Assembly (NCBI GenBank): GCA_024690635.1
Contig: JAILOW010000005.1
Span: 1 to 9,972 of the forward strand
Direction: 5' to 3'
DNA length: 9,972 nucleotides
Source: Butyrivibrio sp.
Lineage (GTDB): Bacteria; Bacillota_A; Clostridia; Lachnospirales; Lachnospiraceae
Shown here: one piece after another, positions 1-6,860 of the stretch
Position numbering within the stretch: the stretch's first letter is position 1
Layout: each line of letters begins with the position of its first letter
Position numbers and translations under genes: made by a program
Notes under the pieces: generated by a model
Seen by the model: the letters and a program-made list of their open reading frames with translations, nothing else
What the model was told of the DNA's origin: nothing
Database searches by the model: none

Positions 1-626
1 GGAGTACCCGGCCAGGGGGTATAGGATTCAAGGCCACTTACTGAAGTGGCATAGATCACAGACACTCCTGAATCGAATGTCTCTACCTGTGTTTCTTCAC
101 CTGTTGTGGTAACTTTTGCAGAAAAGCTGACACTCTCACCATAGGGAATATTGCAGGATTCCCCGGGATCGAGACTGATAGAATCTGTAGATGTATTTAC
201 GATAAGTGTATACTGAACCTCAGGCTCATCGCCTGTTGCTGCGAGGATTTCTTCTTCCTCGATAAGTTCTGCATCTTCGATTTCTTCCGGTTCTAATGTA
301 TCTTCTGTGTCTTGTGTTTCTTCGTCTTCCTCGGTGGTTTCTTCTTCATTGCCGTTTTTATTGCCATCATCACCGTCGTTTTCTTCTTCAGTTTCCTTGG
401 TATCCAAACTTTCTTCATCCTCATCATCATCTTCTTCAGAGTCTTCTTCAAATCTGTCTTCGGATGATGAGGCCCCGGTATATCCGGGATTATCCTCCGG
501 TCCCTCAGCAAGTACCGTAAGATCTGTATTTGTAAACACGACAATAAGCGCTAAAATAAGCGCTAACATCCGTGTCTTTTTCTTTTCCAAACCAATTAAC
601 CAGCCTTTTGAGGTATTGTTGGTCAT
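1..626 (-). CDS. Secreted or surface protein with acidic linker, N-terminal part (cut by window edge)
   Basis: The frame stays open from an ATG at 626 to the window start, giving about 208 residues of a longer protein. I chose this start because GGAGG lies 5 nt before it; ATGs at 638 and 644 lack such a site. Residues 15-40 form a signal peptide: KKKTR, then a hydrophobic stretch, with likely cleavage after V-L-A at 38-40. Residues 53-127 are a low-complexity linker made mostly of Glu and Asp with Thr, Ser and Asn. From about residue 136 the sequence becomes beta-strand-like (begins EVQYTLIVNTS), as in Ig-like or other surface domains, but I cannot name the family. The acidic linker probably holds the outer domain away from the wall. 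The C-terminus, with any anchor or catalytic part, is outside the window. The CT-rich look of 240-460 on the plus strand is only the complement of Glu codons. Confident as a secreted protein; function unknown. Confidence 0.8.
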   Translation of the reverse strand, partial: MTNNTSKGWLIGLEKKKTRMLALILALIVVFTNTDLTVLAEGPEDNPGYTGASSSEDRFEEDSEEDDDEDEESLDTKETEEENDGDDGNKNGNEEETTEEDEETQDTEDTLEPEEIEDAELIEEEEILAATGDEPEVQYTLIVNTSTDSISLDPGESCNIPYGESVSFSAKVTTTGEETQVETFDSGVSVIYATSVSGLESYTPWPGT

Positions 627-684
627 GGCCGCCTCCATGTTCATATATTAATGAGAAATCGCTCACTAATTATTTTATCGGCTA

Positions 685-714
685 ATAATAGCATAGAAGT
701 TAACTAAAATGTAA
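685..714 (-). promoter_or_regulatory. Probable promoter of the secreted-protein gene
   Basis: Read on the minus strand, an extended -10 box TGCTATTAT lies at 693-685. A weak -35 (TTACAT, 714-709) sits 18 nt upstream. Transcription would start near 678, leaving a leader of about 50 nt before the ATG at 626. The gene therefore probably has its own promoter rather than relying on readthrough from the upstream gene that ends at 848. The rest of the 221-nt gap is AT-rich and I see nothing else in it. Confidence 0.4.
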
Positions 715-847
715 GAAATTAGCGAGATTTAACCAACTTTTTATTCTCAAAAACTGATTAATTTTGGGGTCGGCGATATTCTAAAAATTATATTAAATTA
801 TGATAAACAATAAAGGAATTTTCATAGATTTTCCGGAAGCTTTACAG

Positions 848-1480
848 TTAAAAAGGAAAATATCCTTCCGGACCTTCGGAAATTGTGATCTGACCTTCGG
901 TCTTTTGAGTAAGACCTGACTTTATCTTTTCAAGCTCGGATGCTTTTACGCAGATAATAAAGCGCACATTAGCCTCGTAAACCGAGTCTTTTATCTGAAT
1001 ATCATTCTGTGCAAGAAAATACTGCACATTGTTGACCATGTTGTAGGCAACCTCCAAAGTAAGCTCTCTTGCAAGGACCATCTCCCCTACGGTGCTGCCT
1101 TCTATTCCTGCCTGGGCTGCCTGAGTGTATGCCCGAACAAGCCCTCCCGTTCCAAGGAGAACTCCTCCGAAATATCTGGTTACTATTATAAGGATATTGG
1201 TAATGCCGGATCCGTTGATCACTTCCAGAATTGGTTTACCTGCGGTTCCGGAAGGTTCGCCGTTATCGCTGCACTTTGTGATCTCTTTTCCGCTTCCTAT
1301 TACATAGGCGTAGCAGTTGTGCCTTGCATCCCAGTACTTTTTGGAAATCTCGGCAATCTTTTCCTCTGCCTCTTTTGCATTTTCCACATAAAAGACATTG
1401 GCAATAAAGCGGGACTTTTTTTCAACGATCTCCCCGCTTCCGTTTTCGGTTATTACTTTGTAGGATTCTGCTGTACTCAT
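848..1480 (-). CDS. yigZ: YigZ/YvyE family protein (IMPACT-like, UPF0029 plus DUF1949)
   Basis: The protein has 210 residues, the usual length for this bacterial family. The N-terminal IMPACT domain shows the expected blocks: EKKSRFIA (20-27), DARHNCYAY (51-59), CSDNGEPSGTAGKP (70-83) and VTRYFGGVLLGTGGLVRAY (100-118). Residues from about 140 to the end fit the ferredoxin-like DUF1949 domain. The family is cytosolic; eukaryotic IMPACT binds the Gcn2 regulator Gcn1, but the bacterial role is not settled and I do not assign one. I start at MSTAESYK because family homology begins there. The frame stays open upstream to 1552 but that extension looks unlike the family. No Shine-Dalgarno site precedes the ATG, and a promoter-like pair ends just before it. 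Divergent from the penicillin-binding protein gene. Family call is firm. Confidence 0.93.
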   Translation of the reverse strand: MSTAESYKVITENGSGEIVEKKSRFIANVFYVENAKEAEEKIAEISKKYWDARHNCYAYVIGSGKEITKCSDNGEPSGTAGKPILEVINGSGITNILIIVTRYFGGVLLGTGGLVRAYTQAAQAGIEGSTVGEMVLARELTLEVAYNMVNNVQYFLAQNDIQIKDSVYEANVRFIICVKASELEKIKSGLTQKTEGQITISEGPEGYFPF

Positions 1481-1487
1481 AGTAATA

Positions 1488-1515
1488 AGTATATAGGCTT
1501 GGAGCATAAATTCAA
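1488..1515 (-). promoter_or_regulatory. Candidate yigZ promoter, possibly giving a leaderless mRNA
   Basis: On the minus strand TTGAAT (1515-1510) and TATACT (1493-1488) are separated by 16 nt. Seven bases (1487-1481) lie between the -10 box and the ATG at 1480, so transcription would begin at or next to the start codon. No GGAGG-like site is present there, which agrees with leaderless translation. A promoter farther upstream is possible. Confidence 0.4.
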
Positions 1516-1574
1516 GATTATGGAAGGCCATATATTGCAGAGAATGTAACAAAATTTTATTGCAGGGGGAATTG

Positions 1575-1583
1575 TGCTATAAT
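1575..1583 (+). promoter_or_regulatory. Extended -10 promoter of the class A PBP gene
   Basis: TGCTATAAT is a perfect extended -10 element. The -35 position 17 nt upstream (1555-1560, TTTTAT) is poor, as is common with extended -10 promoters. TTGCAG at 1560-1565 is only 12 nt away and too close to serve. Transcription from near 1590 gives a leader of about 30 nt holding the GAGAGGA ribosome binding site at 1609-1615. Confidence 0.55.
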
Positions 1584-1621
1584 AGGTTGGTTATTTAGAG
1601 ATATTACAGAGAGGAATGTGT

Positions 1622-4354
1622 ATGAACTACGGAAAGAAAGGTATCGTGCAGCAGGCAAAAACGCTGAATTCCGGTACCGATAAATGGGGCAAGAAATTCG
1701 GTCTTTTCGGTTTCTACTTTTTGCTGGCCCTGATCCTGGGCATAGTCATCATCGGCACCAGCGCCGGTCTTGGTGTGTTCAATGGCATCAAGGACACTGC
1801 TCCCGACATCACCAATATAGACGTTACACCCAGCGGTTTTTCTACCTTTGTATATGATACTGAGGGCAATCAGATTGCCAAGCTGGTGTCAACGGATTCA
1901 AACAGAATTCCCGTCACCTGGGATATGATCCCCGAAAACATGGCACATGCATTTGTTGCCATCGAGGATGAGCGTTTCTACGAGCACAACGGTATCGATA
2001 TTCACGGTATCATCAGAGCGGGTGTCAAGGGACTTACTTCCGGCAACTTCTCCGAAGGTGCCAGTACCATAACCCAGCAGCTTTTGAAAAACAATGTCTT
2101 TTCCGGATGGACGGATGAGACCTTTGCACAGAGCGTAAAGCGTAAGATTCAGGAACAGTACCTGGCGGTTCAGCTTGAAAAAACCATGAGTAAGGAGGAC
2201 ATTCTCCTTAACTACATGAACACCATCAACCTGGGACAGAACTCCCTTGGTGTTCAGGCTGCTTCCCTCAGATATTTCAACAAGCCTGTAAGTGATCTTA
2301 CTCTTTCAGAGTGTGCGGTAATCGCCAGCATCACTCAGAACCCCAGCAGGTTCAACCCTATCAAGCACCCTGAAAAGAACGCCGAGAGACGTAAAAAAGT
2401 TCTTGGCAATATGTTAAAGCAGGGCTATATCACTCAGGTTGAATACGATATCGCCATGACAGACGACGTCTATTCCAGGATCCAGACTGTAGATCAGGAG
2501 ACAGGCGGAGATGACGCCATCAACTCCTACTTTGTGGACGCTCTTACCAATGTTGTCATGGAGGATCTCATCGAGGCAGGTTATAACGAGACTCAGGCCT
2601 ACACTCTTCTTTACAGCGGCGGTCTCAAGATTTACTCAACACAAAATCCCAAGATCCAGAGGATCTGCGATTCTGTATTCCAGGATGAGAGCAATTACCC
2701 CGAGGGTACCAAATATCTTTTGAGCTACGAGCTTTCCGTTAAGGATTCTGACGGCAATGTTACAAACCACAGCTCAGAGATGTTCCAGGCATATTTCAAG
2801 CAGCAAAAGAGCTCCTTTAACATGCTCTTTGATTCACACGAAGCCATAGAAGATGCCATCGCCGAGTACAAGAGCGTTGTAATGAAAAACGGCGATACAG
2901 AGCTTGGAGAAAAGATCAACATCACTCCCCAGCCTCAGGTATCCATCACGGTTGAGGAACAGAGTACAGGCTACATCGTTGCTATGGTGGGCGGACGTGG
3001 TAAAAAAGACGCCAGCAGAACTCTTAACAGAGCTACCGACACATACCGTCAGCCCGGTTCAACCTTCAAGGTTGTATCCACCTATGCTCCCGGTATCGAC
3101 AGCGCCGGTCTCACACTTGCTACAGTATTTAATGATGCTCCTTTTGCTTATTCAGACGGAACCCTTGTACGTAACTGGTGGGGTTCCGAATACAGAGGAC
3201 TAAACAATGTAAGAGCAGCCATAAGAGATTCCATGAACGTTATCGCTGTAGAAGCCCTTACACTCATTACTCCTCAGCTTGGCTTTGATTATCTTAAAAA
3301 CTTTGGTTTCACTACTCTTGCAGAGAACGTGACCATAAACGGAAAAGTTTATTCCGACATCCAGCAGTCTACCGCTCTTGGCGGACTGACCTACGGTGTT
3401 AAAAATATCGAGCTTAACTCCGCATACGCAGCCATCGGAAACGGCGGCGTCTACACTGAGCCCAAGCTCTACACCAAGATTGTTGACCACGACGGCAACG
3501 TTATCATCGACAACACAGAGGTTAAATCCAAGAGAATCCTCAAGGAGACCACTGCATTCCTTCTTACAAGCGCAATGCAGGATGTTGTCACCAGCGGTAC
3601 CGGCGGATCAGTAAACTTCGGAACAACCGCCATTGCAGGTAAGACAGGTACCACTTCTGATTACAACGACGTTTGGTTTGCAGGTTACACCAACTACTAC
3701 ACAGCAACCACCTGGACAGGCTATGACAACAACGCCAAGATGACTGCATCAGCAGAAAAGAACCTTTCCAAGACCATGTGGAGAAAGGTAATGGAACAGA
3801 TCCATGCAGATCTTCCTTACTCCTCTTTCACTGTTCCCAGCGGAATCGTAACTGCTACCGTATGTGCAAGATCCGGCAAACAGCCCATCCCAGGGCTCTG
3901 CGACGGAACTCTTTATTCCGAATATTTCGAGGAAGGAACCGTTCCCACAGAGAGCTGCGACGTACACTATGCAGGAACCATTTGTGCTATAGACGGACTT
4001 CCCGCAACAGAGATGTGTCCTTTCAAGACCGCAGGTGTATTTGAACTTTCACCTCCCGTGCCTCCTGCACTTCAGTCGGGATTTGTAAATTACACGCCTA
4101 CCAATTCGGCGTATACCACTATCATCGATGAAAACGGCAATGAGGTCACCGTACTGAACCAGTGTCACCACAGCGCAGAGTTCATGTCCCAGGAGGGAAT
4201 CGAAGGTATTCTCCAGGGCGAGCAGGCCGCAGCACAGGCAGCGGCTCAGGCAGCTGCAGCTGCCGCAGGCGCAGAGGGTGCTCCGCCGCCGGAACAGCAG
4301 CCACAGGAAACAGTTGTGGACACAGTTCCCGAGGATGTATCCGCAGGTAACTAA
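1622..4354 (+). CDS. Class A penicillin-binding protein (PBP1A/PonA type), bifunctional peptidoglycan synthase
   Basis: This 910-residue protein polymerises lipid II into glycan strands and cross-links their peptides at the outer face of the membrane. A short cytoplasmic tail is followed by one membrane helix (about 27-50). The GT51 glycosyltransferase domain shows EDERFYEH with catalytic Glu at 115, then GASTITQQLLKN. The transpeptidase domain carries all three motifs: STFK with nucleophile Ser480, SMN at 537-539 and KTGTT from 674. A Cys-containing segment typical of clostridial PBP1A ends (CARSGKQ..., GTVPTESCDVH) follows, then an Ala/Gln/Pro tail from about 868 to 910. I prefer the ATG at 1622, six bases after GAGGA; the ATG at 1616 abuts that site. 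It is transcribed alone and ends at a strong terminator. The set of catalytic residues is complete, so it should be active. Which paralogue (ponA, pbp1A) it is cannot be told from the sequence. Confidence 0.97.
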   Translation: MNYGKKGIVQQAKTLNSGTDKWGKKFGLFGFYFLLALILGIVIIGTSAGLGVFNGIKDTAPDITNIDVTPSGFSTFVYDTEGNQIAKLVSTDSNRIPVTWDMIPENMAHAFVAIEDERFYEHNGIDIHGIIRAGVKGLTSGNFSEGASTITQQLLKNNVFSGWTDETFAQSVKRKIQEQYLAVQLEKTMSKEDILLNYMNTINLGQNSLGVQAASLRYFNKPVSDLTLSECAVIASITQNPSRFNPIKHPEKNAERRKKVLGNMLKQGYITQVEYDIAMTDDVYSRIQTVDQETGGDDAINSYFVDALTNVVMEDLIEAGYNETQAYTLLYSGGLKIYSTQNPKIQRICDSVFQDESNYPEGTKYLLSYELSVKDSDGNVTNHSSEMFQAYFKQQKSSFNMLFDSHEAIEDAIAEYKSVVMKNGDTELGEKINITPQPQVSITVEEQSTGYIVAMVGGRGKKDASRTLNRATDTYRQPGSTFKVVSTYAPGIDSAGLTLATVFNDAPFAYSDGTLVRNWWGSEYRGLNNVRAAIRDSMNVIAVEALTLITPQLGFDYLKNFGFTTLAENVTINGKVYSDIQQSTALGGLTYGVKNIELNSAYAAIGNGGVYTEPKLYTKIVDHDGNVIIDNTEVKSKRILKETTAFLLTSAMQDVVTSGTGGSVNFGTTAIAGKTGTTSDYNDVWFAGYTNYYTATTWTGYDNNAKMTASAEKNLSKTMWRKVMEQIHADLPYSSFTVPSGIVTATVCARSGKQPIPGLCDGTLYSEYFEEGTVPTESCDVHYAGTICAIDGLPATEMCPFKTAGVFELSPPVPPALQSGFVNYTPTNSAYTTIIDENGNEVTVLNQCHHSAEFMSQEGIEGILQGEQAAAQAAAQAAAAAAGAEGAPPPEQQPQETVVDTVPEDVSAGN

Positions 4355-4374
4355 ATAAATAGACACAAAAATAT

Positions 4375-4416
4375 AACAAGATACCTATACAATTAGATTT
4401 GTATAGGTATCTTGTT
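4375..4416. terminator. Bidirectional intrinsic terminator after the PBP gene
   Basis: A perfect 16-bp inverted repeat (4377-4392 with 4399-4414) has a 6-nt loop and extends by two A-T pairs to 4375/4416. TTTTCTT follows on the plus strand and a T-rich run on the minus strand. It lies 20 nt after the PBP stop codon. Confidence 0.9.
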
Positions 4417-4423
4417 TTCTTGA

Positions 4424-4456
4424 ACAAAAGCCCTTATGGAGATAGACCATAAGGGC
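4424..4456 (-). terminator. Intrinsic terminator of the XRE regulator gene
   Basis: GCCCTTATGG (4430-4439) pairs perfectly with CCATAAGGGC (4447-4456) around a 7-nt loop. On the minus strand the stem is followed by TTTTGTT. It sits 24 nt beyond the stop of the minus-strand regulator, so with the neighbouring terminator it closes two convergent genes. Confidence 0.85.
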
Positions 4457-4480
4457 GACCAATTCAATATCTTTATTTTG

Positions 4481-4777
4481 CTATTTCTCTATAGCCTGCT
4501 CTTGCATTGCCCTAACCAAATTTTTCAATGCAACCTTCTCCGAATCAGAGAGACCAGACATATCAAGATTCTCATGATTTTCATTACCCAAAAGATAATC
4601 TGTGGATACTCTATAAACCCTTGCTATCTTGATTAGAGCTTCATATGACGGCATCCGTATACCATTCTCATATGCACTCACGACAGATTTTGTTAGCCCC
4701 AGGCGTTCCGCCAGTTGGCTCTGCGACATATTATTTTTCCTGCGAAGCTTTTTTAGACGATTCCCAAAGTCTATCAT
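4481..4777 (-). CDS. Small XRE-family helix-turn-helix transcriptional regulator
   Basis: A 98-residue cytosolic DNA-binding protein. The HTH_3 (Cro/C1) domain covers about residues 5-61. Helix-turn-helix sequence MSQSQLAERLGLTKSVVSAYENG lies at 17-39, with the recognition helix around 29-37, and the family-typical PSYEALIKIARVYRVSTDYLLG follows. A short helical tail (62-98) has no sensor domain. I start at MIDFGNRLKKLRR because that is the usual beginning for such proteins. The frame is open up to a GTG at 4849, which would add 24 residues. A GGAGGG inside that extension (about 4818-4823) has no in-frame ATG, GTG or TTG at proper spacing, so the start is uncertain. It is divergent from the membrane glycosyltransferase, and the shared intergenic region holds three matching palindromes. 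That suggests it controls that gene and perhaps itself (inference). Confidence 0.88.
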   Translation of the reverse strand: MIDFGNRLKKLRRKNNMSQSQLAERLGLTKSVVSAYENGIRMPSYEALIKIARVYRVSTDYLLGNENHENLDMSGLSDSEKVALKNLVRAMQEQAIEK

Positions 4778-4891
4778 GTTCTCAACTGCTTTCTGTGCAA
4801 ATACACAAATTTCAATTTCCCTCCATATTTGTTGGAAATATTTATCCACACTTCTAGATATTATCCAAAATAAGTATTCGTATGGTTGATT

Positions 4892-4933
4892 TAGTACACT
4901 ATTAGTTGACTATACATCTCTTAGTTTGTACTA
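4892..4933. promoter_or_regulatory. Predicted operator array: three TAGT/ACTA palindromes
   Basis: Three inverted repeats share the same half-sites: TAGTACACTA (4892-4901), TAGTTGACTA (4903-4912) and TAGTTTGTACTA (4922-4933). Their centres are 11 and 20 bases apart, close to one and two DNA turns, so they would lie on one face of the helix. The second covers the -35 box and the third covers most of the -10 box of the glycosyltransferase promoter. The layout fits cooperative repression by a dimeric XRE protein, most simply the divergent neighbour. The half-sites are seen directly; the binding protein is inferred. Confidence 0.6.
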
Positions 4934-4934
4934 T
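4906..4934 (+). promoter_or_regulatory. Promoter of the GT-C glycosyltransferase gene
   Basis: TTGACT (4906-4911) and TACTAT (4929-4934) are separated by 17 nt. Transcription would start near 4941, leaving a leader of about 18 nt with GGAG at 4948-4951, 7 nt before the ATG at 4959. An alternative pair, TTGATT (4886-4891) with TATACA (4911-4916), has a 19-nt spacer and is weaker. Confidence 0.6.
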
Positions 4935-4958
4935 AAAAGAAAAAAACGGAGTTGTATT

Positions 4959-6563
4959 ATGCGCAGTTTTCTTAATAAGATTAAGCCAGACATGTACAAG
5001 CTGGAATTTCTTTTTATCATGATTATTGGCTGTTTTCTAAGGATTTTTTATATTGGAAATATTCCCGGAAATAAGAGTATGTATGTAGATGAGATGCTCT
5101 GCGGGTATGAATCTTGGTCAATTCTTAATTATGGTTTCGATTATAAAGGTTATCCTTTTCCCGTCTATCTTCCCTCTTGGGGAACCGGAATGAACGCTTT
5201 GCAATGTTATGTGCAAATTCCTTTTATAAAAGTTTTTGGTCTTAACAGCTTTGCCTGCAGACTACCTGCAGCTATTCTTGGATGTGTAAGCCTCTATGCT
5301 TTCTTCTACATCTGTAAAAAGATCAAGGATGAAAATTTTGCCCTGTTTGCCCTTTTTCTGCTGTGCGTTATGCCATGGCATATCATGCAGAGCAGATGGT
5401 CAATCGAATGTAATTTTTTCTCTGGTTTTATTACTATTGCATTTGCGATTCTGATAAAAGCTTGCGAAAATCATAAATTTCTTCCTTTAGCATTTCTTTT
5501 CTTTGGCCTTTCACTTTACGCATATGCTCTGCCATGGACCATAATGCCAATACTTATATTATCGATAACAGCATATCTCCTAAATAAAAAATCCATTCAT
5601 TTTGATAAGTGGCTTATTATATCTTTTTGTATATTGGGCATTCTGGCTCTTCCACTTATGTTGTTTATTATGGTAAACATGGAACTAATTCCGGAGATTG
5701 TAACACCTTTTATCTCAATACCCAAACTTATTCATTTCAGGTCAGATGAACTCATATTTTCCGGCAAAAGCCTATTGAGAAACACCTACAACACACTATT
5801 ATGCTTTATGCAGCAGGACGATGGATATAAACAGAGTTGTACTCCTGTCTTTGGCCTATACTACAAATTCAGCAACACATTCATTCTTATAGGAATCGCA
5901 GTCAGTTTATACGACTTTTGGAAATCAAGAAAAGAGTCTGTGAATTATGCGTTCCTTTATATAGCACTATTCTTCTGTTCAGTTATAATTGGGTGCACCA
6001 TCGAAATCTCTTTTTACAGAATGAATATGATTCACTACCCTATGACATTTTTCCTAGCATTAGGCCTGTGGCGCATTATAGATTTTGTTAAGCATGAATC
6101 TAAAACTGTTATTATTTTTGTTTATTCACTTAGTTGCATCTTCTTCATGACATACTATGTTACATATCAGGATGATATTATTGCATCTATATACATGGAC
6201 GGTTGCAAAGATGCTCTGGCACGCATACATCAACTAGAAAATGATGAAATAATTACTGATAATGGAAAAATAAATGTTCTTTCGTGGATCAGTTTTTCTT
6301 CAATTCTTTTTTACGATCAGTATCCGACAGATGAATACATCGATGAAGTTATATACGAAGATTTTGAAGTGACTGGATCAAGAGAACTCGCAAAGTCTTT
6401 TGGACAATACGAATTTGTGCCCGCCTTAGACACAAATAAAGCACCCGGCAAAAACATTATCTATATGTACTGTCTAGCCGATACTTATCTAACAGATTAT
6501 TTTGAAAAAAACAATATGAAGATTGAGTATTACTCAAACATTGGTATTGCTTACGCTCAGTAA
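4959..6563 (+). CDS. GT-C fold membrane glycosyltransferase (GT39/ArnT/PMT-like)
   Basis: A 534-residue polytopic membrane protein with roughly ten or more hydrophobic segments and a soluble C-terminal part from about residue 405. After the first helix (about 16-35) the outer loop carries an Asp-Glu pair (D44-E45), followed by a Gly/Tyr/Pro-rich stretch with D61 and then FACRLPAAILG. This is the usual order in polyprenyl-phosphate-sugar-dependent glycosyltransferases of the ArnT/PMT group. PWHIMQSRWSIECN resembles a block common in clostridial members. Such enzymes move a sugar from a lipid carrier to an acceptor outside the membrane; donor and acceptor here are unknown. I start at 4959 because of GGAG 7 nt upstream; the frame begins at 4926 without such a site. 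Base composition is far more AT-rich than in the PBP gene, which hints at transfer. It is divergent from the XRE regulator and probably controlled by it. Fold is secure, substrate is not. Confidence 0.85.
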   Translation: MRSFLNKIKPDMYKLEFLFIMIIGCFLRIFYIGNIPGNKSMYVDEMLCGYESWSILNYGFDYKGYPFPVYLPSWGTGMNALQCYVQIPFIKVFGLNSFACRLPAAILGCVSLYAFFYICKKIKDENFALFALFLLCVMPWHIMQSRWSIECNFFSGFITIAFAILIKACENHKFLPLAFLFFGLSLYAYALPWTIMPILILSITAYLLNKKSIHFDKWLIISFCILGILALPLMLFIMVNMELIPEIVTPFISIPKLIHFRSDELIFSGKSLLRNTYNTLLCFMQQDDGYKQSCTPVFGLYYKFSNTFILIGIAVSLYDFWKSRKESVNYAFLYIALFFCSVIIGCTIEISFYRMNMIHYPMTFFLALGLWRIIDFVKHESKTVIIFVYSLSCIFFMTYYVTYQDDIIASIYMDGCKDALARIHQLENDEIITDNGKINVLSWISFSSILFYDQYPTDEYIDEVIYEDFEVTGSRELAKSFGQYEFVPALDTNKAPGKNIIYMYCLADTYLTDYFEKNNMKIEYYSNIGIAYAQ

Positions 6564-6579
6564 GTAGTATAATATAGGC

Positions 6580-6674
6580 ATATAAAAAGGTACTACCCGT
6601 ACAGCAACGGTTAGTCCGAAATATTAGTGATTATTTGAAATAACCGCTTCGTTTGCAGACCGGGCGGTTATTTT
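6580..6674 (+). ncRNA. Candidate structured small RNA or 3' UTR element
   Basis: A TATAAT box at 6568-6573 lies 4 nt after the glycosyltransferase stop; its best -35 (TTGCTT, 6547-6552) has a short 15-nt spacer. A transcript from about 6580 would fold one hairpin, ACTA-C-CCGT (6592-6600) with ACGG-T-TAGT (6607-6615) and one mismatch. It would end at the hairpin 6638-6673. CGGTTA at 6609-6614 can also pair with TAACCG at 6641-6646, an alternative to the terminator stem. I do not recognise a riboswitch or sRNA class. It may equally be the 3' UTR of the upstream mRNA. Confidence 0.3.
6638..6674 (+). terminator. Probable intrinsic terminator after the GT-C gene
   Basis: AAATAACCGC (6638-6647) pairs perfectly with GCGGTTATTT (6664-6673) around a 16-nt loop. 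The U-run is short and partly inside the stem, so termination may be partial. It lies 75 nt after the glycosyltransferase stop codon. Confidence 0.6.
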
Positions 6675-6677
6675 AAT

Positions 6678-6710
6678 GCTTGCTATTCCTGCCAATAGAA
6701 TAGCCTAAGC
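6678..6710. repeat. Second stem-loop in the gap after the GT-C gene
   Basis: GCTT plus GCTATTC (6678-6688) pairs with GAATAGC and AAGC (6698-6704, 6707-6710), giving 11 bp with a 2-nt bulge and a 9-nt loop. No T-run follows on the plus strand. It could stabilise the 3' end of the upstream transcript or be chance; role unknown. Confidence 0.4.
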
Positions 6711-6774
6711 CGAAAAACGTTGCACAAAGGGCAAAGATATTTATTATATTTTTATTATTAATCTGCGCAATTCG

Positions 6775-6820
6775 TTTCATTAATCCTAAACATAACGTAT
6801 AATAATTGTGCTTATAAGCA
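6775..6820 (+). promoter_or_regulatory. Probable promoter and palindrome before the Ala-rich protein gene
   Basis: A perfect TATAAT (6798-6803) has a weak -35 TTTCAT (6775-6780) 17 nt upstream. A 12-bp perfect palindrome, TGCTTATAAGCA, occupies 6809-6820, exactly where transcription should start, and could be an operator. The leader then runs about 50 nt to GGAGG at 6851-6855, 5 nt before the ATG at 6861. The sequence between 6711 and 6774 is AT-rich and I see nothing else in it. Confidence 0.5.
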
Positions 6821-6860
6821 ACTTTAATCGTTTTATTTTCATGGCTTCAAGGAGGAAAAA

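Noticed and set aside
240..460. CT-rich, microsatellite-like stretch and an overlapping Ser-rich plus-strand reading frame
   Set aside because: Both are the complement of the Glu/Asp codons of the minus-strand secreted protein, which has a start, ribosome binding site and signal peptide.
832..872. Inverted repeat TCCGGAAG/CTTCCGGA around the yigZ stop codon, as a terminator
   Set aside because: The loop is 25 nt, one arm lies inside the coding sequence and no T-run follows on the minus strand.
4200..4354. Other-frame readings over the PBP tail as small basic proteins
   Set aside because: They are by-products of the Ala/Gln codon repeats; the PBP frame runs through with normal clostridial domain order.
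4778..4849. Longer XRE protein starting at GTG 4849
   Set aside because: The extra 24 residues do not resemble the family and the start lacks a good ribosome binding site; kept only as an alternative.
6720..6745. Resemblance of GCACAAAGGGCAAAG to a cyclic-di-GMP riboswitch core
   Set aside because: The second conserved block (GGGACGCAAAGCC-like) and the needed stems are missing; the downstream sequence is plain AT-rich.
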